From Desulfurococcales archaeon (GTDB taxonomy: Archaea > Thermoproteota > Thermoprotei_A > Sulfolobales > NBVN01), in contig JAMOVB010000100.1 in assembly GCA_027061705.1 (NCBI GenBank), forward strand, positions 1 through 8,200: 8,200 bases of DNA, given 5' to 3'. The position numbers and the translations under genes were made by a program. Positions 1 through 4,905 of this stretch are shown one piece after another. The notes below the pieces were generated by a model, which worked only from the letters and a program-made list of their open reading frames with translations, did not search any database and was not told the DNA's origin. Each line of letters starts with the position of its first letter. Positions within the stretch are counted from its first letter, which is position 1.

Positions 1-16
1 CATCGCTGTAGCTAAA

Positions 17-26
17 CCTTTAAAAG
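17..26 (+). promoter_or_regulatory. TATA box of the tRNA-Ile gene
   Basis: CCTTTAAAAG, preceded by AAA as a plausible BRE, is centred about 27 bases before the first base of the tRNA. This is the usual archaeal distance from TATA box to transcription start. Inferred from position and sequence only. Confidence 0.65.
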
Positions 27-48
27 AATGCCATACCCACAAATACTT

Positions 49-122
49 GGGCCCGTAGCTCAGCCAGGTGGAGCGCCCGGCTGATAACCGGGAGGTCGGG
101 GGTTCAAATCCCCCCGGGCCCA
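49..122 (+). tRNA. tRNA-Ile (anticodon GAT)
   Basis: A complete 74-base cloverleaf without intron. The acceptor stem GGGCCCG pairs with CGGGCCC. The D stem is GCTC/GAGC, and the anticodon stem CCCGG/CCGGG closes the loop CTGATAA, which places GAT at 83-85 (reads AUC and AUU). The T arm is GGGGG-TTCAAAT-CCCCC and the discriminator is A at 122. The following bases are CCT, so CCA is not encoded and must be added afterwards, unlike the other three tRNAs here. The acceptor, D-stem and T-arm bases are identical to those of the tRNA-Arg at 4760. Confidence 0.98.
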
Positions 123-134
123 CCTAACCTCCTA

Positions 135-142
135 CTTATAAG
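135..142 (+). promoter_or_regulatory. TATA box of the methyltransferase gene
   Basis: CTTATAAG is centred about 28 bases before the TTG at 167. Transcription would start at or within a few bases of the first codon, so the mRNA is probably leaderless; no Shine-Dalgarno sequence is present. The box lies only 13 bases after the tRNA-Ile gene, so the gene need not depend on tRNA transcription. Confidence 0.6.
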
Positions 143-166
143 GTTCTGAAGAGAGCTTCCCCCGGG

Positions 167-841
167 TTGGTTGTGAGGCTAATTAATTCGCTCGCCCGGA
201 GCCTGCAGTCGAGAGGGGGCGGGATACCCTCGGTTGCTGTTAGGATCTACAAGCTAGTGGCTGTTAATGTGTTGAGGGGCCTTCATGAAGTCGTTGCTGG
301 GGAGATTAAGTCGCTGGTTAAGGCGGGAGGTACCGTGCTTGACATAGGTTGCGGCACAGGCTCCCTGCTGGCAATGGTATGTAGCCTCAGCAACTGCTAC
401 CTCATAGGGCTCGACATCTCCGAAGGCATGGTTAGCGAGGCGGCAAAAACACTCAGCAGGTGCGGATGCCCCTACGACCTCATCCTCGGTGACGCCCACC
501 GCCTGCCGCTCAGGGAGGCATCGGTGGATGTCGCGGTATGTACTGGCGCCCTACACCACATGAGGGATCCTAGGGTCTTCTTCAGCGAATGCTTTAGAGT
601 GATCAAGAGGGGATGCCGGGCGTTAATTTACGAATTCTCGCCTGATCTGCCGGCTGAGGAATTCAGGAAGACTGCTGAGGAGTTTGGGGTTCCATCGGCT
701 GTGATTAGGTTAGTTGCGACCCTACACGGTATTCCTAGGGAGGAGTTCGTTAGAGGGCGCTTGAAATCCGTTTTAAAGGAGTTTAAGCATGAGATCGTAA
801 GTCTCGGCGCCGTCACTAAAGTCGTGCTTACTAAGCAGTAG
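167..841 (+). CDS. Class I SAM-dependent methyltransferase (UbiE/Methyltransf_11-like)
   Basis: Predicted to transfer a methyl group from S-adenosylmethionine to an unknown acceptor, in the cytoplasm. The 224-residue protein is a single Rossmann-type domain. Residues 57-64 are the SAM-binding motif I (VLDIGCGTG). D83 in LIGLDIS is the acidic residue at the end of strand 2 that normally holds the SAM ribose. GDAHRLPL (108-115) and the following VDVAVCTGALHHM (120-132) are motifs II and III of the UbiE/COQ5-like group. The C-terminal 60 residues after FSPD are divergent and probably form the substrate cap. The TTG start at 167 fits the TATA spacing (leaderless); GTG at 173 is an equally plausible start and removes two residues. 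The gene ends 23 bases from the stop of the convergent ATPase gene. The family is broad (small molecules, quinones, RNA or lipids), so the substrate cannot be named. Confidence 0.86.
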   Translation: MVVRLINSLARSLQSRGGGIPSVAVRIYKLVAVNVLRGLHEVVAGEIKSLVKAGGTVLDIGCGTGSLLAMVCSLSNCYLIGLDISEGMVSEAAKTLSRCGCPYDLILGDAHRLPLREASVDVAVCTGALHHMRDPRVFFSECFRVIKRGCRALIYEFSPDLPAEEFRKTAEEFGVPSAVIRLVATLHGIPREEFVRGRLKSVLKEFKHEIVSLGAVTKVVLTKQ

Positions 842-864
842 TAGGCGGTTATGAGTATATACGA

Positions 865-2148
865 TCATATCAGGTCTAGCTTCATGCCTTCACCAGGCAC
901 TATGTTCACTCTCAAAGCCCGCGTGTAATGGTTTGTCATACGCATCTTCTTAATTATTAAGTACCTCCTGATTTCCTTAGCGACTTCGACGTCATCCATC
1001 CATAGGTGTATGACGCCGTCAGCTATGTGCTCAAGCCCGAATCCGAACGTGCTGTTATGAGCCATGACTAGCGAGTCGCCTGCCACGAAGTTCTCAAACC
1101 TCTCAACACCTATGTCGTAGACGAGACCGCCACGTCCGAGAGGCTCTACCCTGGCAACCCTCCTTAACCTCACTGCGGCCTCTCCGCAGCCACGGGTGAT
1201 TGAAGGTATAACGTCTCCAGGACGGAGTTCGGCCGTCTGGATCGGCACCGCCCTCCCTCCCCGAAGCGTGTAGATGCTGTGGTCTCTAGTCACAGTTACG
1301 CTACCGCCACCCTCGAGAACCACCTTGAGTAACTCTCTACGGTCTTCGTGAGCGTATGCTGCGTAGACCCGGCCCCACGCCGGCGTGAGACTCTCCGGAT
1401 CTATTGAGAGCACGTACGTATCCCCGCGGAACTCGCCCGCCATGAAACGGCGGACGAACTCACCTATCGTGAGCTCACTCACATCATCGCCTACCCTAAC
1501 AACTATTGGCTCGTCCCCAGCTAAGCTCTTCGTAGTCATAGCGTACTGAGAAACTAGGAATGCCGTCACATTTTCACGGTGAGTCGCTATCTTCAGCTGG
1601 TACGAGTACCTCCTAGCCATCGCAGGCCTGTCAGCCCAGAACGCGGACATGGAATCTATTATCAGCCGGTCGTGCTTGCGCGGCGACCTCCTAGCCTCAC
1701 TCACTAGGTCGAGTATCTTGTAGGCCTCATTTATGGCGGCTATTAAAACATCTATCTCAAGCGCCGCATACCTCCTGCTCCGGTCAACCTCCTCGGCACT
1801 TGCTGTGAGTTGGCGCGCCGTCTTAAGCAGGCTGAATATATCTATTACAACGAGCTGGGGCCTGCGTAACGGGGGCCTGCCGCCAAGGTAGTGCACCTCA
1901 TAGTCGTCGAAGTACATTTTGAACTGCCTTGCCTGCCTAATCACATCCCTAAACTCCGCCTCCGTCGTTACGTATATCACTGGATCCCCGACCTTAAGGC
2001 CTGCCCAAGCGAAGTGCATGCAGAGTATGGACTTCCCGGTGCCCGGCTCGCCCGTAACGGCGACCCACGTTCCTCTAGGCACTCCTCCCTCGAGGGCGGC
2101 ATCAAGCCTAGGAATCCCTGTACTAGCTCTGATCACGTCTTGACCCAT
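865..2148 (-). CDS. KaiC/RadA-like RecA-fold ATPase precursor, interrupted by a mini-intein
   Basis: A 427-residue precursor expected to splice to a 269-residue single-domain ATPase of the KaiC-like group (COG0467). Residues 1-207 carry the N-terminal signature TGIPRLDAALEGGVPRG, the Walker A loop GEPGTGKS (33-40), E63 in VTTEAEF as the likely catalytic glutamate, and Walker B RLIIDS (161-166, D165). SQ (200-201) begins the loop equivalent to RecA L2. Residues 366-427 resume with STFGFGLEHIADGVI, typical of the KaiC core, and end in a short basic tail. Removing 208-365 gives a continuous KaiC-type reading across the junction, so the insert is an intein, not a fused domain. The ATG at 2148 is preceded by GGTGG (2153-2157). 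Archaeal single-domain KaiC proteins include the RadA paralogues (aRadC type) and proteins proposed to act in signalling; this sequence alone does not decide between DNA repair and regulation. The gene is divergent from TrpRS and convergent with the methyltransferase. Confidence 0.93.
   Translation of the reverse strand: MGQDVIRASTGIPRLDAALEGGVPRGTWVAVTGEPGTGKSILCMHFAWAGLKVGDPVIYVTTEAEFRDVIRQARQFKMYFDDYEVHYLGGRPPLRRPQLVVIDIFSLLKTARQLTASAEEVDRSRRYAALEIDVLIAAINEAYKILDLVSEARRSPRKHDRLIIDSMSAFWADRPAMARRYSYQLKIATHRENVTAFLVSQYAMTTKSLAGDEPIVVRVGDDVSELTIGEFVRRFMAGEFRGDTYVLSIDPESLTPAWGRVYAAYAHEDRRELLKVVLEGGGSVTVTRDHSIYTLRGGRAVPIQTAELRPGDVIPSITRGCGEAAVRLRRVARVEPLGRGGLVYDIGVERFENFVAGDSLVMAHNSTFGFGLEHIADGVIHLWMDDVEVAKEIRRYLIIKKMRMTNHYTRALRVNIVPGEGMKLDLI
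1054..1527 (-). other. Mini-intein (158 residues, no homing endonuclease) within the KaiC-like ATPase
   Basis: An in-frame protein-splicing element covering residues 208-365 of the precursor. Block A is SLAGDEPIVV (208-217) with Ser as residue 1. Block B is SVTVTRDHSIYTL, with the TxxH pair T287 and H290. Block F is VYDIGVERFENFVAGD (343-358), and block G is VMAHN (361-365) with penultimate H364 and terminal N365. The next residue is S366, the expected +1 nucleophile; the codons of S208 and S366 are both AGC. Only about 50 residues separate block B from block F, so there is no LAGLIDADG (DOD) or HNH endonuclease. The element should therefore splice but cannot drive its own homing. The insertion is in the loop after the conserved Ser-Gln of the RecA fold. 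Unusual features are the Ser in place of Cys at position 1 and Glu (E352) at the block F site that is often His. Splicing activity is inferred. Confidence 0.93.
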
Positions 2149-2152
2149 AGCG

Positions 2153-2157
2153 CCACC
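2153..2157 (-). promoter_or_regulatory. Ribosome binding site of the KaiC-like gene
   Basis: GGTGG on the minus strand, four bases before the ATG at 2148. The spacing is short but supports this start. If transcription begins near 2157, as the TATA box suggests, the site would lie at the very 5' end of the message. Confidence 0.4.
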
Positions 2158-2177
2158 AGTCTCTGGATTTCTTCAAG

Positions 2178-2189
2178 GTAACTAAAGCT
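2178..2189 (-). promoter_or_regulatory. Probable TATA box of the KaiC-like gene
   Basis: Read on the minus strand this is GCTTTAGTTACC, centred about 35 bases before the ATG. It predicts transcription starting near 2157 and a leader of roughly nine bases. The match to a TATA box is moderate; the inverted repeat at 2190-2206 abuts it on the upstream side. Confidence 0.4.
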
Positions 2190-2206
2190 AACGCCTACGC
2201 GGCGTT
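2190..2206. repeat. Inverted repeat AACGCC-5-GGCGTT between divergent promoters
   Basis: AACGCC at 2190-2195 and GGCGTT at 2201-2206 are perfect inverted copies separated by TACGC. The repeat lies directly upstream of the probable TATA box of the KaiC-like gene and about 20 bases before the TrpRS TATA box. A dimeric regulator site is possible; chance occurrence is not excluded. Confidence 0.4.
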
Positions 2207-2224
2207 CATGGGGTTGCGAGGTAA

Positions 2225-2236
2225 GGTTAATTAAGA
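2225..2236 (+). promoter_or_regulatory. TATA box of the TrpRS gene
   Basis: GGTTAATTAAG is centred about 26 bases before the GTG at 2257, which predicts a leaderless message starting at or close to that codon. Confidence 0.55.
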
Positions 2237-2256
2237 CACCTCTAACGTCATTTAAG

Positions 2257-3396
2257 GTGTTGCTTATTGTGGAGTTCCGTCTAGACCCGTGGAGCTCGCA
2301 GTTAGTGGTTGAGTATGATAAGCTATTCAAGTACTTCGGCATAAGGCCGTTTAAGGAGGTTCTCCCGGAGCTTGAGAGGATCGTTAAGCCACATCACCTG
2401 ATGAGGAGGGGCGTGATATTCGGGCATAGGGATTTTGAGAGGGTTTTGCAGGCCTTGAGAAGCGGCGAGGGCTTCGCCATACTAACAGGGCTCATGCCGT
2501 CTGGCCATATGCACTTCGGCCATAAGATGGTCATAGATCAGGTAATTTACTATCAGGGCTTGGGGGCTGAGATATTCATAGCGATAGCTGATGTTGAGGC
2601 ATACGCTGTACGCCGCCTCAGCAGGAGGGACGTGATCAGGTACGCTAAGGAGTACGTAGCCAACTACCTGGCGTTGGGTTTGAGGAGAGAGAGGCTCCAC
2701 ATATACTTCCAGTCCAACTATAGGGTCGAGTACTACAGGCTGATGCAGCTGCTCTCACGTAGGGTGACGTCGGCAGAGCTTAAGGACATATACGGGGATG
2801 TGGAGCCCGGTAAGGTGATGTCGATATTTGCGCAGATGGCAGACATACTGCACCCGCAACTACCTTCGTTCGGTAGCCACCGCGTCGTCCTAGTCCCGGT
2901 AGGTGCTGATCAGGACCCGCATCTAAGGCTCGCTAGGGACTTAGCTGACAGGTATTCGGCGGAATTCAAGAGCTTAGGCTTAGGCGGTCTTGAACGGCCG
3001 GCCTCAACCTACCATAGGTTCATGAGCGGCCTTACAGGCGGTAAGATGAGCTCATCAAAACCCGAGTCTTACATAGCCCTTACGGACGACCCTGACGTCG
3101 CTGCGGCTAAGTTAATGCGGGCCTTAACCGGGGGGAGACCTACGGCCGCCGAGCAACGTAGGTTAGGCGGCGAGCCGGAGAAGTGCCCAGTGTATGAGAT
3201 GCTATCCTACCACTTAGTGCCGGACGATGAGGAGCTTAAGAGGATTTACCTGAGGTGTAGGGGTGGCGAGATGCTCTGCGGCGAGTGCAAGAGGGAGGCC
3301 GCGGAGAGGCTGAGGAGATTCCTTCAGGAACATCAGCGGAGGCTTGAGAGGGCCAGAGATATCGTTGATAGCGTCGTTGACGTACCGGACTTTTGA
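2257..3396 (+). CDS. trpS: Tryptophan--tRNA ligase (archaeal/eukaryal type)
   Basis: Attaches tryptophan to tRNA-Trp using ATP. This class Ic synthetase of 379 residues has the usual archaeal length. The N-terminal segment RLDPWSS (8-14) followed by YDKLFKYFGI (20-29) is the family's leader region. The HIGH-type signature is PSGHMHFGHK (81-90), in the form typical of archaeal and eukaryotic TrpRS. VGADQDPHLRLARDLA (215-230) is the conserved tryptophan/tRNA-site helix. KMSSSKPES (263-271) is the KMSKS loop. The C-terminal anticodon-binding region has the pair CGEC (341-344) and a long charged helix. The GTG at 2257 fits a leaderless start; GTG at 2269 would give MEFRLDPWSS, closer to the family N terminus, and has AAGGTG at 2254-2259 as a possible Shine-Dalgarno site, so the true start may be four codons later. 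Divergent from the KaiC-like gene. tRNA-Ser follows 67 bases downstream on the same strand but has its own TATA box. Confidence 0.97.
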   Translation: MLLIVEFRLDPWSSQLVVEYDKLFKYFGIRPFKEVLPELERIVKPHHLMRRGVIFGHRDFERVLQALRSGEGFAILTGLMPSGHMHFGHKMVIDQVIYYQGLGAEIFIAIADVEAYAVRRLSRRDVIRYAKEYVANYLALGLRRERLHIYFQSNYRVEYYRLMQLLSRRVTSAELKDIYGDVEPGKVMSIFAQMADILHPQLPSFGSHRVVLVPVGADQDPHLRLARDLADRYSAEFKSLGLGGLERPASTYHRFMSGLTGGKMSSSKPESYIALTDDPDVAAAKLMRALTGGRPTAAEQRRLGGEPEKCPVYEMLSYHLVPDDEELKRIYLRCRGGEMLCGECKREAAERLRRFLQEHQRRLERARDIVDSVVDVPDF

Positions 3397-3429
3397 AAAC
3401 GGGATCGTAAGCCCGTGCCATGCCGCATT

Positions 3430-3440
3430 AACCTTAATAA
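3430..3440 (+). promoter_or_regulatory. TATA box of the tRNA-Ser gene
   Basis: ACCTTAATAA is centred about 28 bases before the first base of the tRNA, the standard archaeal distance. It shows that tRNA-Ser is not simply transcribed from the TrpRS promoter. Confidence 0.55.
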
Positions 3441-3463
3441 CAGCTGAGCGCTTTACTTCTTGA

Positions 3464-3575
3464 GCCGGGGTGCCCGAGCGGCCCAAGGGGGTGGGCTCGA
3501 GTCCTTCCGGCTTAGAGAAGGGAGACCCACTGCCCCCTGCGGGGCACGCGGGTTCGAATCCCGCCCCCGGCGCCA
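3464..3575 (+). tRNA. tRNA-Ser (anticodon CGA), intron-containing, CCA encoded
   Basis: A class II tRNA reading UCG. The acceptor GCCGGGG pairs with CCCCGGC, the D stem is a three-pair CCC/GGG, and the anticodon stem GTGGG (3491-3495) pairs with CCCAC (3526-3530). The loop runs C-T-CGA-G up to 3501 and continues with A at 3525, so an intron interrupts it after position 37. The long variable arm TGCCCC-ctgc-GGGGCA (3531-3546) and the discriminator G at 3572 identify serine. The T arm is GCGGG-TTCGAAT-CCCGC. CCA is encoded at 3573-3575. The mature length without intron and CCA is 86 bases. Confidence 0.97.
3502..3524 (+). other. tRNA-Ser intron (23 bases, position 37/38)
   Basis: Removing these 23 bases restores a seven-base anticodon loop. 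The exact cut is ambiguous over four registers because GAG occurs at both edges (3499-3501 and 3522-3524); every register gives the same mature tRNA. Inside, CCTTC (3503-3507) pairs with GAAGG (3517-3521) around a nine-base loop. With CTC/GAG pairing next to the anticodon stem, the structure is closer to a long bulged hairpin than a textbook bulge-helix-bulge with two three-base bulges. The endonuclease would need to accept a relaxed motif. Confidence 0.88.
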
Positions 3576-3591
3576 AGACCGTGAGGCCGGC

Positions 3592-4509
3592 CTACGTTCC
3601 TGAAGCCTCACCCACTCTCAGGTAGGCGTAGAGAGACCCGTCACAGTGAATTCCAGGCGTGTTTAAGCTTCTGAATCCCTCCCGGCATGAGGCGAAGGCC
3701 AGCCCGTGCTTGAGGGCTACTTCCCTAACCGTTAGGATGTATCTCAACCTCATAGCCGTGGGCAGGTACCTATAGCCGTGGGTTCTCACACCATGCGCTA
3801 CGTACAGCCTCCTAAGCCTGCCGCAGATTTCGGGAAACGCTTCGCAAAGCCTTTTCAGCGAGTCAGGCCTAGCCTTATACGTAGACGTGGTTATCTGAAG
3901 AGCTCCGGCCTCACTTGCGGCGGCGACGACGTCGCTGATGGAGCCTATTGAATCATTTAGGTAAGGTATGATCGGATCCAACCTGACGGTGACCGGTATC
4001 CCCGCATCCGTGAGTTTCTTGATCGCCTCGAGCCTTGCTGAGGGTGGAGGCGCGCCTGGCTCTAAACGCCTTGCTAGTTCGTGGTCTAGGGTGGTTATGG
4101 TTATAGCTACTGAGGATCTCGAGGTTGAAAGTATGTCTACATCACGTGTGATTAGGTTCGACTTAGTTACGATCAGTATCTTAAACCCGCGTGAAGCTAT
4201 AGCCCTCAACACCCTCCTAGTGATGCCTAACCGGGCTTCAGGCGGCGTGTACGGATCGCTTGAGGCGCTGAGCTCTATGAGCGAGTTCTTGGGAACTAGC
4301 CTCAGATCGTGAAGTAAGTTTCTCATCAAACCCCTCTTAGGGTGGGGCTTCTCAAACCCCCTGATATAGGATCTGGCGTAGCAATAGAGGCAGCCGTGAC
4401 CGCACCCGGTGTAGGGGTTAAGCGTAAACTTAATTGGGCACGTGCAGTAAGGCGATCCCCACGGGTCGAAAAGCCTCACTACCCTCAAGCCCTTCGGAAG
4501 CACCCGCAC
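3592..4509 (-). CDS. Radical SAM protein of the SplB-like (COG1533) family
   Basis: A 305-residue radical SAM enzyme. The cluster motif is C36-x3-C40-x2-C43 in TGCGHGCLYCYARSY (34-48), which binds the 4Fe-4S cluster that cleaves SAM. N-terminal to it, FDPWGSPYCTCPIKFTLNPY is a typical lead-in of COG1533 proteins, and SASSDPYTPPEARLG (81-95) and TVRLDPIIPY are further family segments. C-terminal cysteines in CREGF and GIHCDG may hold another ligand. The family is annotated 'DNA repair photolyase' from its similarity to bacterial spore photoproduct lyase, but an archaeon has no spore photoproduct and the real substrate is unknown. GTG at 4509 is chosen because the TATA box at 4540-4551 lies about 36 bases upstream; GTG at 4503 is the alternative. 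The stop codon ends 16 bases from the convergent tRNA-Ser. Confidence 0.9.
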   Translation of the reverse strand: MRVLPKGLRVVRLFDPWGSPYCTCPIKFTLNPYTGCGHGCLYCYARSYIRGFEKPHPKRGLMRNLLHDLRLVPKNSLIELSASSDPYTPPEARLGITRRVLRAIASRGFKILIVTKSNLITRDVDILSTSRSSVAITITTLDHELARRLEPGAPPPSARLEAIKKLTDAGIPVTVRLDPIIPYLNDSIGSISDVVAAASEAGALQITTSTYKARPDSLKRLCEAFPEICGRLRRLYVAHGVRTHGYRYLPTAMRLRYILTVREVALKHGLAFASCREGFRSLNTPGIHCDGSLYAYLRVGEASGT

Positions 4510-4539
4510 CCCCTACGTCATTAGGGTGTTGTGAGCTAG

Positions 4540-4551
4540 TTAACTTATGTA
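4540..4551 (-). promoter_or_regulatory. TATA box of the COG1533 radical SAM gene
   Basis: On the minus strand this reads ACATAAGTTAAC, about 36 bases before the GTG at 4509. It predicts a leader of about ten bases. Confidence 0.45.
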
Positions 4552-4582
4552 GCGTGATTTCTGAGAAGCGGTTACGCCCACG

Positions 4583-4670
4583 TGGTGCGGGGGGTGGGAT
4601 TTGAACCCACGCAGGCCTCCGCCAGCGGGTCTTAAGCCCGCCCCCTTTGGCCGAGCTCGGGCACCCCCGC
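4583..4670 (-). tRNA. tRNA-Leu (anticodon TAA), CCA encoded
   Basis: A class II tRNA on the minus strand without intron. The acceptor GCGGGGG pairs with CCCCCGC. The anticodon stem GCGGG/CCCGC closes the loop CTTAAGA, giving anticodon TAA at 4632-4634 (reads UUA and UUG). The variable region is 14 bases long (4611-4624) and can form a short stem. The T arm is GTGGG-TTCAAAT-CCCAC. The discriminator A at 4586, typical of leucine tRNAs, is followed by an encoded CCA (4583-4585). Confidence 0.97.
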
Positions 4671-4686
4671 CCAATCTAAAGATTGG
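4671..4686. repeat. Perfect hairpin palindrome abutting tRNA-Leu
   Basis: CCAATCT-AA-AGATTGG is a seven-base-pair inverted repeat with a two-base spacer. It touches the 5' end of tRNA-Leu and overlaps the predicted transcription start near 4674, so it is either a protein site at the promoter or part of the short pre-tRNA leader. Confidence 0.55.
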
Positions 4687-4693
4687 TGTGGCG

Positions 4694-4707
4694 GGGGTTT
4701 AAGGTTA
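4694..4707 (-). promoter_or_regulatory. TATA box of the tRNA-Leu gene
   Basis: Minus-strand AACCTTAAACCCC, centred about 30 bases before the tRNA 5' end. A nearly identical motif (GGGTTTAAGG) recurs at 4735-4744. Confidence 0.5.
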
Positions 4708-4716
4708 ACGTTACCG

Positions 4717-4731
4717 GCTTAAAGCTTAAAA
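4717..4731 (+). promoter_or_regulatory. TATA box of the tRNA-Arg gene
   Basis: GCTTAAAGCTTAAAA includes two overlapping CTTAAA boxes; the downstream one is centred about 32 bases before the tRNA. It is followed by the 12-base palindrome AAACCCGGGTTT (4729-4740). Which box is used cannot be told from sequence. Confidence 0.45.
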
Positions 4732-4759
4732 CCCGGGTTTAAGGTATTGTGATTGGTGG

Positions 4760-4885
4760 GGGCCCGTAGCTCAGCTAGGATAGAGCGCCGGCCTCCTAAA
4801 GGTCCGGGGGTTCCTAAGCACTGGCGGTTCCCGGCTCGGCCGGGGAAGCCGGATGTCGGGGGTTCAAATCCCCCCGGGCCCGCCA
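4760..4885 (+). tRNA. tRNA-Arg (anticodon CCT), intron-containing, CCA encoded
   Basis: Reads the AGG codon, which is heavily used in the genes of this window. The acceptor is GGGCCCG/CGGGCCC and the D stem GCTC/GAGC. The D loop AGCTAGGATA includes the A after GG that is a known arginine identity element (A20). The anticodon stem CCGGC (4788-4792) pairs with GCCGG (4848-4852). The loop begins CTCCTA and resumes with A, giving anticodon CCT at 4795-4797 and an intron after position 37. The T arm is GGGGG-TTCAAAT-CCCCC, the discriminator G is at 4882, and CCA is encoded at 4883-4885. The mature length without intron and CCA is 75 bases. Confidence 0.97.
4799..4846 (+). other. tRNA-Arg intron (48 bases, position 37/38)
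   Basis: Excision restores a seven-base anticodon loop CTCCTAA. The register is uncertain by one base either way because A residues flank both cuts. A bulge-helix-bulge-like fold is possible: the loop bases CTCC (4793-4796) pair with GGGG (4842-4845), leaving TAA as the 5' bulge with the cut at the expected place. The intron is GC-rich and can alternatively form a hairpin CCCGG/CCGGG (4830-4844). Confidence 0.88.
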
Positions 4886-4905
4886 CACGCTCCGGGCTCC
4901 CTTCA

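Noticed and set aside
1054..1527. The insert in the ATPase as a fused regulatory domain or an inserted gene
   Set aside because: Blocks A, B, F and G with terminal His-Asn and a following Ser fit an intein, and the flanking KaiC sequence is continuous without it.
2133..2342. A 69-residue minus-strand reading frame between the ATPase and TrpRS genes
   Set aside because: It runs antisense through the TrpRS start and promoter, overlaps the ATPase start in another frame, and has no recognisable motif.
3214..3576. A 120-residue minus-strand reading frame beginning with a GAGFEPA-type peptide
   Set aside because: It is the antisense translation of tRNA-Ser and the TrpRS 3' end; such GFEP peptides are a well-known artefact of tRNA genes.
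3592..4509. A functional spore photoproduct lyase
   Set aside because: Only the general radical SAM and COG1533 motifs are visible; the name would overstate what the sequence shows.
4583..4885. An integrated mobile element using the tRNA genes as attachment sites
   Set aside because: There is no integrase gene and no repeated tRNA 3' fragment in the window; the similarity between tRNA-Ile and tRNA-Arg is in intact genes.
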